Source: Lutibacter sp. HS1-25 (lineage in GTDB: Bacteria > Bacteroidota > Bacteroidia > Flavobacteriales > Flavobacteriaceae). From it: a stretch of 64,000 nucleotides of DNA. The position numbers and the translations under genes are program-made. Shown one piece after another: positions 1-8,575 of this stretch. The stretch is taken from positions 1 through 64,000 of the forward strand of contig NZ_RHLN01000006.1 of the NCBI RefSeq assembly GCF_004121075.1, read 5' to 3'. Each line of letters begins with the position of its first letter. Position 1 is the first letter of the stretch. Under the pieces are notes generated by a model. It saw only the letters and a program-made list of their open reading frames with translations, ran no database searches and was not told the origin of the DNA.

Positions 1-371
1 ATAACGAAAAGAGAGTTGTTTTTCATTCGGAAGGTGAAGAATATGTTTTGGCTCCTATTGTTGCAAACAATATTACCATTACCGAATTGCTAAAGGAAGA
101 ATTTTCAGAAGAAAAAAGCTTTAGATTGTCTAATTTAAAAAATGGAGAAGAAGCCAAAATAATAGGTATTTCAAGAGAATGCAGGGGCGAAATTAGAAGA
201 AGATTACTAGATCTAGGTTTTGTAATAAACACCAAAATAACGGTAGATTTAACAAGCCCTATGAACAACCCCAGAGCTTATTTGGTGAGAGATACTTCTA
301 TTGCCATTAGAAATGAGCAAGCAAAATTTATATTAATCGAAAAAATAAAAACCCATGCAAAAAGCCACTAA
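1..371 (+). CDS. FeoA-domain protein, 3' part (probable DtxR-type metalloregulator)
   Basis: The reading frame is open from the first bases of the window, so the N-terminus is missing. The last 75 or so residues form a FeoA/SH3-like domain, with the family's RRRLLDLGF and [21 protein letters not shown] stretches. The residues before it ([12 protein letters not shown], then a short helix) do not belong to a stand-alone FeoA of about 75 residues. That suggests a longer protein, and iron- or manganese-responsive DtxR/MntR repressors with a C-terminal FeoA domain are the commonest such architecture. The stop codon overlaps the start of the following FeoB GTPase gene by 17 nt, so the two are co-transcribed. 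The FeoA domain is certain; the DtxR half is inference because it lies outside the window. Confidence 0.75.
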   Translation, partial: NEKRVVFHSEGEEYVLAPIVANNITITELLKEEFSEEKSFRLSNLKNGEEAKIIGISRECRGEIRRRLLDLGFVINTKITVDLTSPMNNPRAYLVRDTSIAIRNEQAKFILIEKIKTHAKSH

Positions 372-1125
372 AAGCGCTTGCGAAACCTGCGATTTAAACG
401 CAAATGCAAGTCTAAAAAAAATGGGTATTAATACAGAAAATACCGATTATGTAATTGCCTTGGCTGGCAACCCAAACACTGGAAAAAGCACTGTTTTTAA
501 TGCCTTAACTGGTTTAAAACAGCACACAGGAAACTGGCCAGGTAAAACAGTTACACGTGCCGAAGGTGGTTTTGGTTATAATGATAAAAAATTTAAAATA
601 GTAGATTTACCAGGTACTTACTCATTACTTTCCACTTCACAAGACGAAGAAGTTGCACGTAATTTTATTTTATTTGGAAAACCTGATGTTACCGTAATTG
701 TAGTTGATGCCAGCCGATTGGAACGCAATTTAAACTTGGTTTTACAAATTTTAGAAATAACAGACAAGGCTGTTTTATGTTTGAATTTGATGGACGAAGC
801 AAAACGTTTGGATATTGATATTGACGACAGAGCCTTGGCGCGTGATTTAGGAATTCCTGTTATACCTGCAAGTGCCAGATCAAAAGAAGGAATACCTGAA
901 TTGATTAAAACTATCAATCAAGTTGCAAATGGCGAAATTAAATGCAAGCCACATAGAATTAAAAATGTTCCTCAAAGCATAGAAAATGCTTTGAACAAAT
1001 TGAGCAAAGAAATTGAAAAAGAATATCCATCCATACCAAACAGCAGGTGGATTGCTTTGCGATTGTTAGATGGTGATGAACGAATTATAGAAGCCGTTAA
1101 ATCGGGTGAATTTATAACAGAATAA
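355..1125 (+). CDS. feoB: FeoB-type GTPase domain protein (N-terminal half of a split FeoB)
   Basis: This 256-residue protein matches the cytosolic half of the ferrous iron transporter FeoB. It has G1 GNPNTGKST, a switch region with GNWPGKTV, G3 DLPGT, and G4 as NLMD, followed by the helical GDI-like spacer ending in [15 protein letters not shown] CxxC pair (CETC) lies near the N-terminus, as in some long FeoB proteins. The ORF stops before any membrane segment. The membrane half follows 34 nt later in another frame as its own ORF. The GTPase is expected to gate metal import through that partner. GNWPGKTV differs from the usual GNWPGVTV and may mark a distinct subfamily. Whether the split is natural or comes from an indel cannot be settled here. 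Confidence 0.88.
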   Translation: MQKATKSACETCDLNANASLKKMGINTENTDYVIALAGNPNTGKSTVFNALTGLKQHTGNWPGKTVTRAEGGFGYNDKKFKIVDLPGTYSLLSTSQDEEVARNFILFGKPDVTVIVVDASRLERNLNLVLQILEITDKAVLCLNLMDEAKRLDIDIDDRALARDLGIPVIPASARSKEGIPELIKTINQVANGEIKCKPHRIKNVPQSIENALNKLSKEIEKEYPSIPNSRWIALRLLDGDERIIEAVKSGEFITE

Positions 1126-1159
1126 CACTTGAATTTCAAACAAAAGAGAATACAAATTC

Positions 1160-2572
1160 ATGGATAAAAACAACATATTAAATACAAGTAATGATTTGCG
1201 ATGGCAAATTGGCGAAGGTTTTCACGATAAATTAACCGAAGCCATTTATGCTGACGCATCAACCATTGCCCAAAATGCTGTTACCAAAAAAGGTGATGTA
1301 AAAAAATTTAGATTCGATAAAAGTCTGGACAAAATTGTAACTAGCAAAACTTGGGGATTTCCAATAATGATTTTAATTCTATCAGTAGTTTTATGGCTTA
1401 CCATTATTGGCGCAAATTACCCTTCAGGGTTGCTCGCGCAATTATTGTTAGACAATGTTCACCCTTGGCTTAAAAACTTAGCGAATCTGGCGGGTTTTCC
1501 TTGGTGGCTAAGCGGTTTTTTAATAGATGGTGTTTATTTGGCATTGGCTTGGGTTATAGCTGTAATGCTTCCTCCAATGGCTATATTTTTCCCTTTATTT
1601 ACCCTGCTTGAAGATTTTGGTTATTTACCTCGTGTTGCTTTTAATTTAGATTCTTTATTTAAAAAATCTGGTGCCCATGGCAAACAGGCCTTAACTATGA
1701 GTATGGGATTTGGTTGTAATGCAGCAGGTGTAGTTGCAACACGAATTATAGACAGTCCGCGTGAACGATTGATTGCTATAATTACAAATAATTTTTCACT
1801 TTGTAACGGACGCTGGCCTACACAAATATTGATAGCTTCCATTTTTATTGGTGCCTTGGCTCCAGCTGGTTTTTCAGGAGCTTTATCAACCTTATCTGTA
1901 ATTGCTATAGCGCTTTTAGGTATATTTTTCACATTTACGGTTTCATTATTTTTATCAAAAACCTTGTTAAAAGGCGAAGTATCTTCGTTCACATTAGAAC
2001 TACCACCTTATCGTCCGCCAGATTTTTGGAAAACAATGTACACTTCACTAATAGACAGAACCTTGATTGTTTTATGGAGAGCCTGTGTTTTTGCTGCGCC
2101 TGCCGGAGCGGTTATTTGGCTAATTTCTAACATCACTATTGGAGATGCAACCATAGCTCATTGGATGATTGATCATTTAAATGGTTTTGGATTTATACTT
2201 GGTCTAAACGGTGTAATATTATTGGCTTATATAGTTGCTATACCTGCTAACGAAATTGTAATACCAACAGTACTTATGTTAACTGTTATGACTGCATCTA
2301 TTGCTGGTGTTGGCGCAGGAAATGGTGTTATGTTTGAGCTAGATTCTGTTACTACAACAGGCGAAATTTTAAGGGCTGGTGGCTGGACGTTGCTTACCGC
2401 AGTTAACTTAATGTTGTTTAGCTTGTTACACAACCCATGCAGCACAACTATCTATACCATTTACAAAGAAACAAAAAGTGTAAAATGGACAGTTATTGCA
2501 AGTATTTTACCTTTAATACTTGGCTTTGTAGTTTGTTTTGTGATTGCACAGGTTTGGAGAATAATTTTTTAA
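1160..2572 (+). CDS. feoB: FeoB membrane permease domain protein (C-terminal half of a split FeoB)
   Basis: This 470-residue polytopic protein carries the FeoB C-terminal and Gate (nucleoside-recognition-like) domains. It begins with a soluble piece, [13 protein letters not shown], that in one-piece long FeoB proteins directly follows the GTPase spacer. Several membrane helices follow, with the Gate-type segments [16 protein letters not shown] and [13 protein letters not shown]. In FeoB such Cys-containing segments line the ion path. A stop (TGA at 1130-1132) lies in the same frame upstream of the ATG, so this ORF cannot simply be extended back into the GTPase gene. The two halves together would make a 720-740 residue FeoB. 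The substrate could be Fe(II) or Mn(II). Confidence 0.88.
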   Translation: MDKNNILNTSNDLRWQIGEGFHDKLTEAIYADASTIAQNAVTKKGDVKKFRFDKSLDKIVTSKTWGFPIMILILSVVLWLTIIGANYPSGLLAQLLLDNVHPWLKNLANLAGFPWWLSGFLIDGVYLALAWVIAVMLPPMAIFFPLFTLLEDFGYLPRVAFNLDSLFKKSGAHGKQALTMSMGFGCNAAGVVATRIIDSPRERLIAIITNNFSLCNGRWPTQILIASIFIGALAPAGFSGALSTLSVIAIALLGIFFTFTVSLFLSKTLLKGEVSSFTLELPPYRPPDFWKTMYTSLIDRTLIVLWRACVFAAPAGAVIWLISNITIGDATIAHWMIDHLNGFGFILGLNGVILLAYIVAIPANEIVIPTVLMLTVMTASIAGVGAGNGVMFELDSVTTTGEILRAGGWTLLTAVNLMLFSLLHNPCSTTIYTIYKETKSVKWTVIASILPLILGFVVCFVIAQVWRIIF

Positions 2573-2584
2573 AATCAAAGGACA

Positions 2585-2618
2585 GAATTATCAATTGTCA
2601 ATTGATAATTGATAATTC
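2585..2618. repeat. Perfect 12-bp inverted repeat between convergent genes
   Basis: GAATTATCAATT (2585-2596) and its exact complement AATTGATAATTC (2607-2618) flank a 10-nt loop. It lies between the convergent ends of the split feoB and the - strand secreted protein. No long T-run follows on either strand, so it is not a textbook terminator, but it may act as a transcript-end hairpin. All-AT palindromes of this kind are often dispersed in flavobacterial genomes. Confidence 0.6.
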
Positions 2619-2670
2619 TAATATTTGATATTAAACCTTTGCTATTTAATTAACTTTTCAGCTAAAAAAA

Positions 2671-3522
2671 TCAATTTTCTAGTTCTTTAATACTGAAATC
2701 TGCAAAAAGTACAGCTTCATCTCTTAAATTATCGGCATCTTTTAAACTACGGTAAATACCCCATTTTGGACGCAAGAAATCAGCATCTGTTTTCCAGGTT
2801 CTAATATTGGAATTGCTATAGGAAAACAATTCTTTATTGGTACTTACATTTTTAATTGAAATAGCATATTGCCCAACTTCTTTTTCACCAAAAACAATGG
2901 TTTCAGTTACCTCAACCCAAACACCTTTAAACGGCGTTAGGTCTGTTTTTTTAATGGTTGATTGCTCGGCAAACTCGGCATATCGCAATTCTAAAATATC
3001 GGGTGCACCTTTGCGAACACTCAACGTAATTAATGGCATACTTTCTTCAGAACCACCAACAGCTTTTACCTGATGGATATGCGTAAAACCTTTTGAAGCC
3101 TGAAAATTAGCATCGAGTTTAAATTTCCAATTATAAACAACTTTTTCATTTTTTACAGCCAAGGTATTATCAGGAGAATTGCTATATGTTTTAATCTCGT
3201 TTCGTTGTCTATCATCTTTTTTACACTTATTGTTGTCGGGTGTTTTATGCATAAAAAAACGAAATACATTTTTTTTAAGTGATGCATCAAAAACCTCATC
3301 AATATGCCTTCCAAAACTCTCATGACTGCAATCTGGAGCTTCAATAGCTTCATAATTTGGTGCTAAAACCGAGTTGATTAATTCGTATGTTTCGCCTGCA
3401 CCATCGGCTACTAAAACAACTTCAGAAAGTACTTTATCTTTTTTAACTTCCGCAGGAAATTTAAAAGCAAACACTGTTAAAAGTCCAAATATTAAAAGTC
3501 CGATATTCAATTTTGATTTCAT
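2671..3522 (-). CDS. Secreted polysaccharide lyase-like (heparin-lyase I-type fold) protein
   Basis: This 283-residue protein starts with a signal peptide (KSKLNIGLLIFGLLTVFAF). The rest looks like an all-beta jelly roll. The stretch from VYNWKFKLDANF through GFTHIHQVK to the C-terminal RPKWGIYRSL and ADFSIKEL resembles proteins annotated as polysaccharide lyase or heparin lyase I (PF14099-like). The regularly spaced H-x-H-Q and K-W-G-I-Y-R segments fit that fold. No neighbouring SusC/SusD or sulfatase genes are present, so it is not in a recognisable polysaccharide-utilisation locus. Secretion is well supported; enzymatic activity and substrate are uncertain. Confidence 0.55.
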   Translation of the reverse strand: MKSKLNIGLLIFGLLTVFAFKFPAEVKKDKVLSEVVLVADGAGETYELINSVLAPNYEAIEAPDCSHESFGRHIDEVFDASLKKNVFRFFMHKTPDNNKCKKDDRQRNEIKTYSNSPDNTLAVKNEKVVYNWKFKLDANFQASKGFTHIHQVKAVGGSEESMPLITLSVRKGAPDILELRYAEFAEQSTIKKTDLTPFKGVWVEVTETIVFGEKEVGQYAISIKNVSTNKELFSYSNSNIRTWKTDADFLRPKWGIYRSLKDADNLRDEAVLFADFSIKELEN

Positions 3523-3625
3523 AAAAAAAGCTTATTACAATAATAAATTATCACATCATAAATGCGCATAAATATATTATTAAAATTTTATAAAAACGGG
3601 GAAATATTATTTTTGAAAAAGATAT

Positions 3626-3739
3626 TTAACAGCTGCAATCTGAGCTACAATTGCCTTTCTTTTTAGATTTAAAAAAATATTTTTTAACTAAAAATCCAAC
3701 TGCAAATAAAAGTGATATGTAAACTAAAATTTCTTGCAT
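3626..3739 (-). CDS. FeoB-associated Cys-rich membrane protein (37 aa)
   Basis: The ORF reads further upstream, but the ATG at 3737-3739 is preferred. It overlaps the feoB stop by one base (TAATG) and gives a compact 37-residue protein: one membrane helix (MQEILVYISLLFAVGFLV), a basic stretch (KSKKKG), and the Cys-rich tail NCSSDCSC. This is the architecture of the small FeoB-associated Cys-rich membrane proteins found after feoB in many Firmicutes and Bacteroidota. The tail probably binds iron or assists FeoB, like FeoC in other lineages, although no function is shown by the sequence itself. Confidence 0.8.
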   Translation of the reverse strand: MQEILVYISLLFAVGFLVKKYFFKSKKKGNCSSDCSC

Positions 3740-5847
3740 TAGCTTAAAATTGTAAATGTTATAGTGGCAACAATATATGCCAAAGCAGACATTCCTGTTA
3801 ATTGTAAAATAGGCCATTTCCAACTTTTGGTTTCACGTTTTACAATTGCTAAAGTACCAATACATTGCATTGCAAATGCGTAAAATAACAACAACGACAT
3901 ACCCGATGCAAAATTAAATCGTTTCTCTCCTGTTGCAGGGTTAATCTCGGCAGCCATTCGCTGTTTTATAGTTCCTGTATCTTCACCATCACTTTCTACA
4001 CTGTAAATGGTAGCCAAAGCACCAACAAAAACTTCGCGTGCAGCAAAAGAGCTAATTAAAGCAATTCCAATTTTCCAGTCGTACCCCATTGGAGCAATTA
4101 CAGGTTCAATGGTTTTACCCATATAACCAATGTATGAATTTTGCAATTTATAAGAAGCTACCTTTTTTTGAAGTTCCCCTTCAGACAAACCAGTATTGTC
4201 TTGCTGAGTCAATACTATTTGTTCAGCATTTTTAAAAGTTTCAGGGCCATTTGAAGCCAAAAACCACAATACAATAGACAATGCTAAAATAATTTTTCCT
4301 GCACCTAAAATAAAGGCTTTAGTTTTTTCAACAACTTCATAAAAAACATTTTTAAATGAAGGTAATTTATAGTTAGGCATTTCAATAACAAACAAACTTC
4401 TGTTATCTATTTTAAGTACCTTATTTAATAATATTGCTGAAGAAATTGCAGCTGCAAAACCTAAAAAGTAAAGCGCCAATAGCGTTAATCCCTGCAAGTT
4501 AAAAATTCCCATAACACGCTGATTAGGAATTATCAACGCAATTAATATAGCGTAAACAGGCAACCTTGCCGAACAAGTGGTAAACGGCACAACTAAAATA
4601 GTAATTAACCTTTCTTTCCAGTTATTGATATTTCGAGAAGCCATAATGGCTGGGATCGCACAAGCAGTACCAGAAACCAACGGAATAATACTTTTTCCAC
4701 TCATTCCAAAACGGCGCATAATTTTATCCATTAAAAAAACCACACGACTCATATAGCCCGTTTCTTCAAGTATGGCAATAAATAAAAACAAGATGGCAAT
4801 TTGAGGTATAAAAATAACAACACCACCAATTCCCGGAATCAAACCTTCAGCAATTAAATTGGTAAAAACACCCGGAGGCAAATTGCTTTTTGCCATATCG
4901 CTTAAGTTAGCAAACAAACCATCTATTAAATCCATTGGCACACTTGCCCATTCAAAAATAGAATTAAAAATAAGGAGCAAAACACCCACAAAAATAACAT
5001 AACCAAATATTTTATGCGTTAAAACCCTGTCGAGTTTAGCCCTTAAATCTGTGGCTTTAGATGCATCTACCTTGTATGCTTTTTTTAAGATTTCATTTAT
5101 TTTTTGATATCTAAAAACCGTTTCTTTATGCTGATATTTTTTAATTTTTTCGGAAGCAGGATTAAAAAAAGCAATATTTTTTTGCTGCTCTTCTGATAAA
5201 AAATGAATGTATTGTTGCTGAGTTATTAACAACCATGGTTTGTAAGTAGATTCTTCAGAAAAAACAGTTTTTATTTCACTAAAAAAATCAGGATCAATTT
5301 TATCAAGAAAATTAGAAACAGGCTCTGTGTTCCAATTTTTGTAATTTTCAATCTCTTTTTTCAAATTTTCAATACCTGAACTTTTTCGGGCACTTATAAG
5401 TACAATTTCCGATTTTAATTCGGCCTTTAATACTTCAAGATCCATAGAAATTCCTTTTCTTTCCATTTGATCGGCCATATTAACAACCAAAAGTGTTGGT
5501 ATTTTTAAATCTTTAATTTGAGAAAATATAAGTAAGTTTCGTTTTAAATTTTCAACTTCAGCTACTACAACTACCAAATCTGGATAGGACTCTCCACTTG
5601 AATTTAGCAGGGTTTCTAAAACAATGGTTTCGTCTAAAGTTTGAGGATTGATGCTGTAAGTTCCTGGTAAATCAACAACTTCAGCAGTTAAAGTTTCTGA
5701 AATTTTACACTTACCGTGTTTTTTATCAACGGTAATTCCTGGGTAATTACCAACTTTTTGCTTTAAACCCGTAAGTTCATTAAATAATGAAGTTTTTCCG
5801 GTGTTAGGGTTTCCCACTAACGCAACTTTAACAACATTATTTTTCAT
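3739..5847 (-). CDS. feoB: Ferrous iron transport protein B (full length)
   Basis: This 702-residue protein has the standard FeoB order. The N-terminal GTPase has GNPNTGKTSLFNELTG (residues about 12-27), GNYPGITVD, DLPGTYS and NMAD. A spacer follows, then a membrane domain starting near residue 280 with two Gate motifs: LVSGTACAIPAIMASR and, after it, FTTCSARLPVYA, which includes the conserved Cys. It imports Fe(II) across the inner membrane. It follows feoA by 3 nt and overlaps the Cys-rich small gene by 1 nt, so feoA-feoB-small protein form one operon under the promoter at 6105-6136. Unlike the split + strand FeoB nearby, this copy is intact, so the genome has two different Feo systems side by side. 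Confidence 0.96.
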   Translation of the reverse strand: MKNNVVKVALVGNPNTGKTSLFNELTGLKQKVGNYPGITVDKKHGKCKISETLTAEVVDLPGTYSINPQTLDETIVLETLLNSSGESYPDLVVVVAEVENLKRNLLIFSQIKDLKIPTLLVVNMADQMERKGISMDLEVLKAELKSEIVLISARKSSGIENLKKEIENYKNWNTEPVSNFLDKIDPDFFSEIKTVFSEESTYKPWLLITQQQYIHFLSEEQQKNIAFFNPASEKIKKYQHKETVFRYQKINEILKKAYKVDASKATDLRAKLDRVLTHKIFGYVIFVGVLLLIFNSIFEWASVPMDLIDGLFANLSDMAKSNLPPGVFTNLIAEGLIPGIGGVVIFIPQIAILFLFIAILEETGYMSRVVFLMDKIMRRFGMSGKSIIPLVSGTACAIPAIMASRNINNWKERLITILVVPFTTCSARLPVYAILIALIIPNQRVMGIFNLQGLTLLALYFLGFAAAISSAILLNKVLKIDNRSLFVIEMPNYKLPSFKNVFYEVVEKTKAFILGAGKIILALSIVLWFLASNGPETFKNAEQIVLTQQDNTGLSEGELQKKVASYKLQNSYIGYMGKTIEPVIAPMGYDWKIGIALISSFAAREVFVGALATIYSVESDGEDTGTIKQRMAAEINPATGEKRFNFASGMSLLLFYAFAMQCIGTLAIVKRETKSWKWPILQLTGMSALAYIVATITFTILS

Positions 5848-5850
5848 GCA

Positions 5851-6078
5851 CTACAGCTTTGTTATGTTAATTTGATTGGCCATTTCTTTTCTTATGGCTA
5901 AATGACTACCGTTTACTTTGATATATAACGGATCTTTAAGAGGTGCAATTTGAATTAAACGGACTTCTTTACCCGGTAAACAGCCCATTTCTAGTAAACA
6001 TAACGGAATTAAATCTAAAGAGAAATCTTCTATGATGCCACTTTCGCCTATTTGTAAACTTCCAATTGTATCTCCCAT
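5851..6078 (-). CDS. feoA: Ferrous iron transport protein A
   Basis: This is a 75-residue stand-alone FeoA with the expected size and fold pattern: an N-terminal G-x-S-G-I-I-E strand, the central LLEMGCLPGKEVRLIQ region, and the C-terminal LAIRKEMANQI helix. FeoA is a small cytosolic SH3-like protein thought to modulate the FeoB GTPase. It is the first gene of the - strand operon and lies 3 nt upstream of feoB. Confidence 0.93.
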   Translation of the reverse strand: MGDTIGSLQIGESGIIEDFSLDLIPLCLLEMGCLPGKEVRLIQIAPLKDPLYIKVNGSHLAIRKEMANQINITKL

Positions 6079-6104
6079 TATTAAGAATAATTATAAATAA
6101 TGAG

Positions 6105-6136
6105 CAAATATACTAAATTAGAACGATTCTAAACAA
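6105..6136 (-). promoter_or_regulatory. feoAB promoter (TTG-N21-TAtaTTTG)
   Basis: Read on the - strand, a TTG at 6134-6136 is followed after 21 nt by TATATTTG at 6105-6112. This matches the Bacteroidota sigma-A consensus TTG-N19-21-TAnnTTTG. Transcription would start near 6099, about 20 nt upstream of the feoA ATG at 6078. Confidence 0.75.
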
Positions 6137-6168
6137 TGATAATTGTCATTTATTTAGAATCATTCTTA
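6118..6168. promoter_or_regulatory. Three regularly spaced dyads at the feoA promoter (candidate metalloregulator operator)
   Basis: The perfect dyad TTAGAA-CGA-TTCTAA (6118-6132) fills the spacer between the -33 and -7 boxes. AATGATAATTGTCATT (6135-6150, 7 of 8 pairs) covers the -33 box. TTAGAA-TCA-TTCTTA (6154-6168, 5 of 6 pairs) lies just upstream, inside the end of the SCO gene. The centres are about 18 bp apart. The arrangement fits a dimeric iron repressor (Fur or DtxR family). The regulator's identity is inference. Confidence 0.55.
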
Positions 6169-6824
6169 AGTAGCTTTATATCTAAAATTAAGCGTTCAAT
6201 ATCTTCAGGATTGGTACCATCATAAAAACCTCTAATCTGTTTTTTCTTATCAACCAGCACAAAATTTTCAGTATGCACAAAATCCTGCAAGCCGCCATCA
6301 CCGTCTTCTAAAACAGCAAAATAGCTTTTTCTAGAGAGTTTATAAATGTGTTTTTTATCGCCTGTAGTAATATTCCATTTGGCATCAATTACGCCTTTTT
6401 CATCAGCATAAGCACGCAATACAGCAACACTATCTATATCAGGAGTTACAGAATGTGATAAAAACATTACTTCATCATCATCTAAAAAAGCTTCCTGTAA
6501 TTTCCCCATATTGTTGGTCATAACTGGGCAAATTGTATTGCATCTTGTAAAGAAAAAATCGGCTACATAAATTTTACCTTCATAATTGGCTTGCGTTATG
6601 GTATCGCCATTTTGGTTGATTAATTTAAAATCTGAAACCTTGTGGTTGCTTCTAATATGCGAAATACTTTCATCAACCAACTTTGGGTTTACATCAGCCG
6701 GATTATAAATTGGTAATTTTTTATCGGGAGTTAACATCGCATAAATGGCGTAAATCATAATTACTGAAAACACGCCCATAATTGCCAAAGTAGGAATTGA
6801 TTTTTTGAAGAATTTTAAATCCAT
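6150..6824 (-). CDS. SCO1/SenC-family copper chaperone
   Basis: This 224-residue protein has one N-terminal membrane anchor (residues about 11-31) and a thioredoxin-like domain facing the periplasm. The SCO copper ligands are visible: Cys95 and Cys99 in RCNTICP, and His184 in DFVHTENF. SCO proteins deliver copper to the CuA site of cytochrome c oxidase, or act as thiol oxidoreductases for it. No oxidase gene lies next to it here. The stop codon lies at the edge of the feoA operator region, but it is a separate - strand gene upstream of feoA, without an obvious terminator between them. Confidence 0.93.
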   Translation of the reverse strand: MDLKFFKKSIPTLAIMGVFSVIMIYAIYAMLTPDKKLPIYNPADVNPKLVDESISHIRSNHKVSDFKLINQNGDTITQANYEGKIYVADFFFTRCNTICPVMTNNMGKLQEAFLDDDEVMFLSHSVTPDIDSVAVLRAYADEKGVIDAKWNITTGDKKHIYKLSRKSYFAVLEDGDGGLQDFVHTENFVLVDKKKQIRGFYDGTNPEDIERLILDIKLLKNDSK

Positions 6825-6949
6825 TTTTAGTTATAAAATTAAGATACAAATTTATAACAATTAGTTATTAAGGTTACTTAACAACTCTAAAACTTTGTTA
6901 AAAGGGCGTGAACTTTATTTTTAGGTTTTTTCAACTGTATATAAAACCG

Positions 6950-6957
6950 TACATTTG
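6950..6957 (+). promoter_or_regulatory. -7 box (TACATTTG) upstream of rseP
   Basis: TACATTTG fits TAnnTTTG exactly. Its position rules out the in-frame GTG at 6957 as start codon, because transcription would begin about 7 nt further down. This supports the ATG at 6984. No clear TTG is found at -33. Confidence 0.5.
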
Positions 6958-6983
6958 TGCGATTTTATTTTGAAAAAACACAT

Positions 6984-8297
6984 ATGGAAATATTAATAAA
7001 GGCATCACAATTTATTTTAAGTCTCTCATTTTTAATTGTTTTGCACGAATTAGGACACTTTATTCCTGCTAAATTATTTAAAACACGTGTAGAAAAATTC
7101 TACCTATTTTTTGACTATAAATTTTCGTTACTTAAAAAGAAAATTGGAGAAACTGAATACGGTATTGGTTGGATTCCGCTTGGTGGGTACGTAAAAATCT
7201 CAGGTATGATTGACGAAAGTATGGATACCGAGCAAATGAAACAACCAGCGCAACCTTGGGAATTTAGATCTAAACCAGCTTGGCAACGTTTAATTATTAT
7301 GCTTGGTGGTGTTACTGTTAATTTTATTTTAGGTATTGTTATTTACATCATGATTGTTTTTGTTTGGGGTGTAGATTATGTAGCTCCTAACGATGTAAAA
7401 AATGGATTTGCTGTTCATGAATTGTTTGAACAATACGGATTTAAAGATGGTGACAAAATCACAAAATTTAATGGTGTAGAACCTGAAAATGTGTTGGATA
7501 TAAACAAACATTTATTTTTAAGAGGTTTAACTTCATTAGAAGTTATGCATGAAGACGGCAATACTGAAACCATTTCAATTCCTGAAAATATTGGAAGCAT
7601 TATGTGGGAAAATGGTGTAATGGAACCTTTTTCTGCCAGATCACTTCCTGTGATTGATACTGTAATAGTTGGATCTCCTGCTGAAAAAGCTGGACTTTTA
7701 AAAGGCGATAAAATTATTGCTGTAAATAACAATACTGCCAACTATTGGCAAGATTTTACAAATATGATTAAACAATCTGAAGATGCTATTGACATTACTT
7801 TTGAAAGAAATGGTGTTGCTGAAAATATTACAATTACACCTGATGAAAATAAAACAATAGGTGTATCAAACTTTAGACAAAGCGATTTAAACATTCAACA
7901 TAAAGATTATACGTTTTTAGAAAGTATTCCTGTAGGAAATACTTTAGCAATATGGACTTTAAAAGATTATATTACACAGTTTAAATATGTATTTACTAAA
8001 AAAGGAGCTACAAGTATTGGTGGTTTTATAGCCATTGGAAATATTTTTCCTGCAACCTGGAGTTGGGAAGCCTTTTGGAGCATTACGGCATTTTTATCTA
8101 TTATGCTTGGTTTTATGAACTTATTACCAATACCAGCCTTAGATGGTGGTCATGTAGTTTTTACTTTATTTGAAATGATTACAGGTAGAAAACCTAACGA
8201 TAAATTTTTAGAATACGCACAAGTTGCTGGATTCATCCTTTTAATCGCATTGCTTTTATTAGCCAATGGAAACGATATTGTGAAGTTGTTTTCATAA
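6984..8297 (+). CDS. rseP: RIP metalloprotease RseP (site-2 protease)
   Basis: From the ATG at 6984 the protein has 437 residues, the usual length. The zinc site HELGH occurs at residues 21-25 inside the first membrane helix. The third ligand is in NLLPIPALDGGH near the C-terminus. Two PDZ-like domains lie between them, with GFKDGDKITKFNG in the first and GSPAEKAGLLKGDKIIAVN in the second. RseP cuts anti-sigma factors and leftover signal peptides within the inner membrane. A GTG nine codons upstream is in frame but overlaps the -7 box. The gene stands alone and ends at a strong terminator. Confidence 0.96.
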   Translation: MEILIKASQFILSLSFLIVLHELGHFIPAKLFKTRVEKFYLFFDYKFSLLKKKIGETEYGIGWIPLGGYVKISGMIDESMDTEQMKQPAQPWEFRSKPAWQRLIIMLGGVTVNFILGIVIYIMIVFVWGVDYVAPNDVKNGFAVHELFEQYGFKDGDKITKFNGVEPENVLDINKHLFLRGLTSLEVMHEDGNTETISIPENIGSIMWENGVMEPFSARSLPVIDTVIVGSPAEKAGLLKGDKIIAVNNNTANYWQDFTNMIKQSEDAIDITFERNGVAENITITPDENKTIGVSNFRQSDLNIQHKDYTFLESIPVGNTLAIWTLKDYITQFKYVFTKKGATSIGGFIAIGNIFPATWSWEAFWSITAFLSIMLGFMNLLPIPALDGGHVVFTLFEMITGRKPNDKFLEYAQVAGFILLIALLLLANGNDIVKLFS

Positions 8298-8320
8298 ACA
8301 ACTAGATTTTTATTTAATTA

Positions 8321-8353
8321 AAACTCTGAACGAAAGTTCGGAGTTTTTTTTTG
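8321..8353 (+). terminator. Rho-independent terminator after rseP
   Basis: An 11-bp stem (8321-8331 with 8336-8346, one G-U pair) closed by a GAAA tetraloop is followed directly by a T-run. It lies 23 nt after the rseP stop. The rest of the gap to 8575 holds a short C-rich/G-rich inverted repeat (8354-8379) and otherwise AT-rich sequence without a credible gene. Confidence 0.9.
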
Positions 8354-8575
8354 TTCCCCCTACCCCCAAAAGGGGAAATTGTAAAATAGCTATAAGCAAT
8401 AATTGTAAATTTAAAAAATATTAAAAACTGAGAATTCGAAACTGAAAAAACACCTCCTTTATGTGATTTCTCTCTATCGTTCGAAATAACAATTTTGATA
8501 TTTACAATAGCTTTTACCAAACCACACAATGATACAGACAATACTGTAAACTGCAACTGTAAACTGAGAACTTAC

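Noticed and set aside
6957-6983. Upstream GTG start adding nine residues to RseP
   Set aside because: It overlaps the -7 box TACATTTG, and HELGH lies at the family's usual position from the ATG at 6984.
8354-8379. C-rich/G-rich pair as a second terminator
   Set aside because: It lacks a T-run, and the strong terminator just upstream already serves rseP; it is more likely an intergenic repeat remnant.
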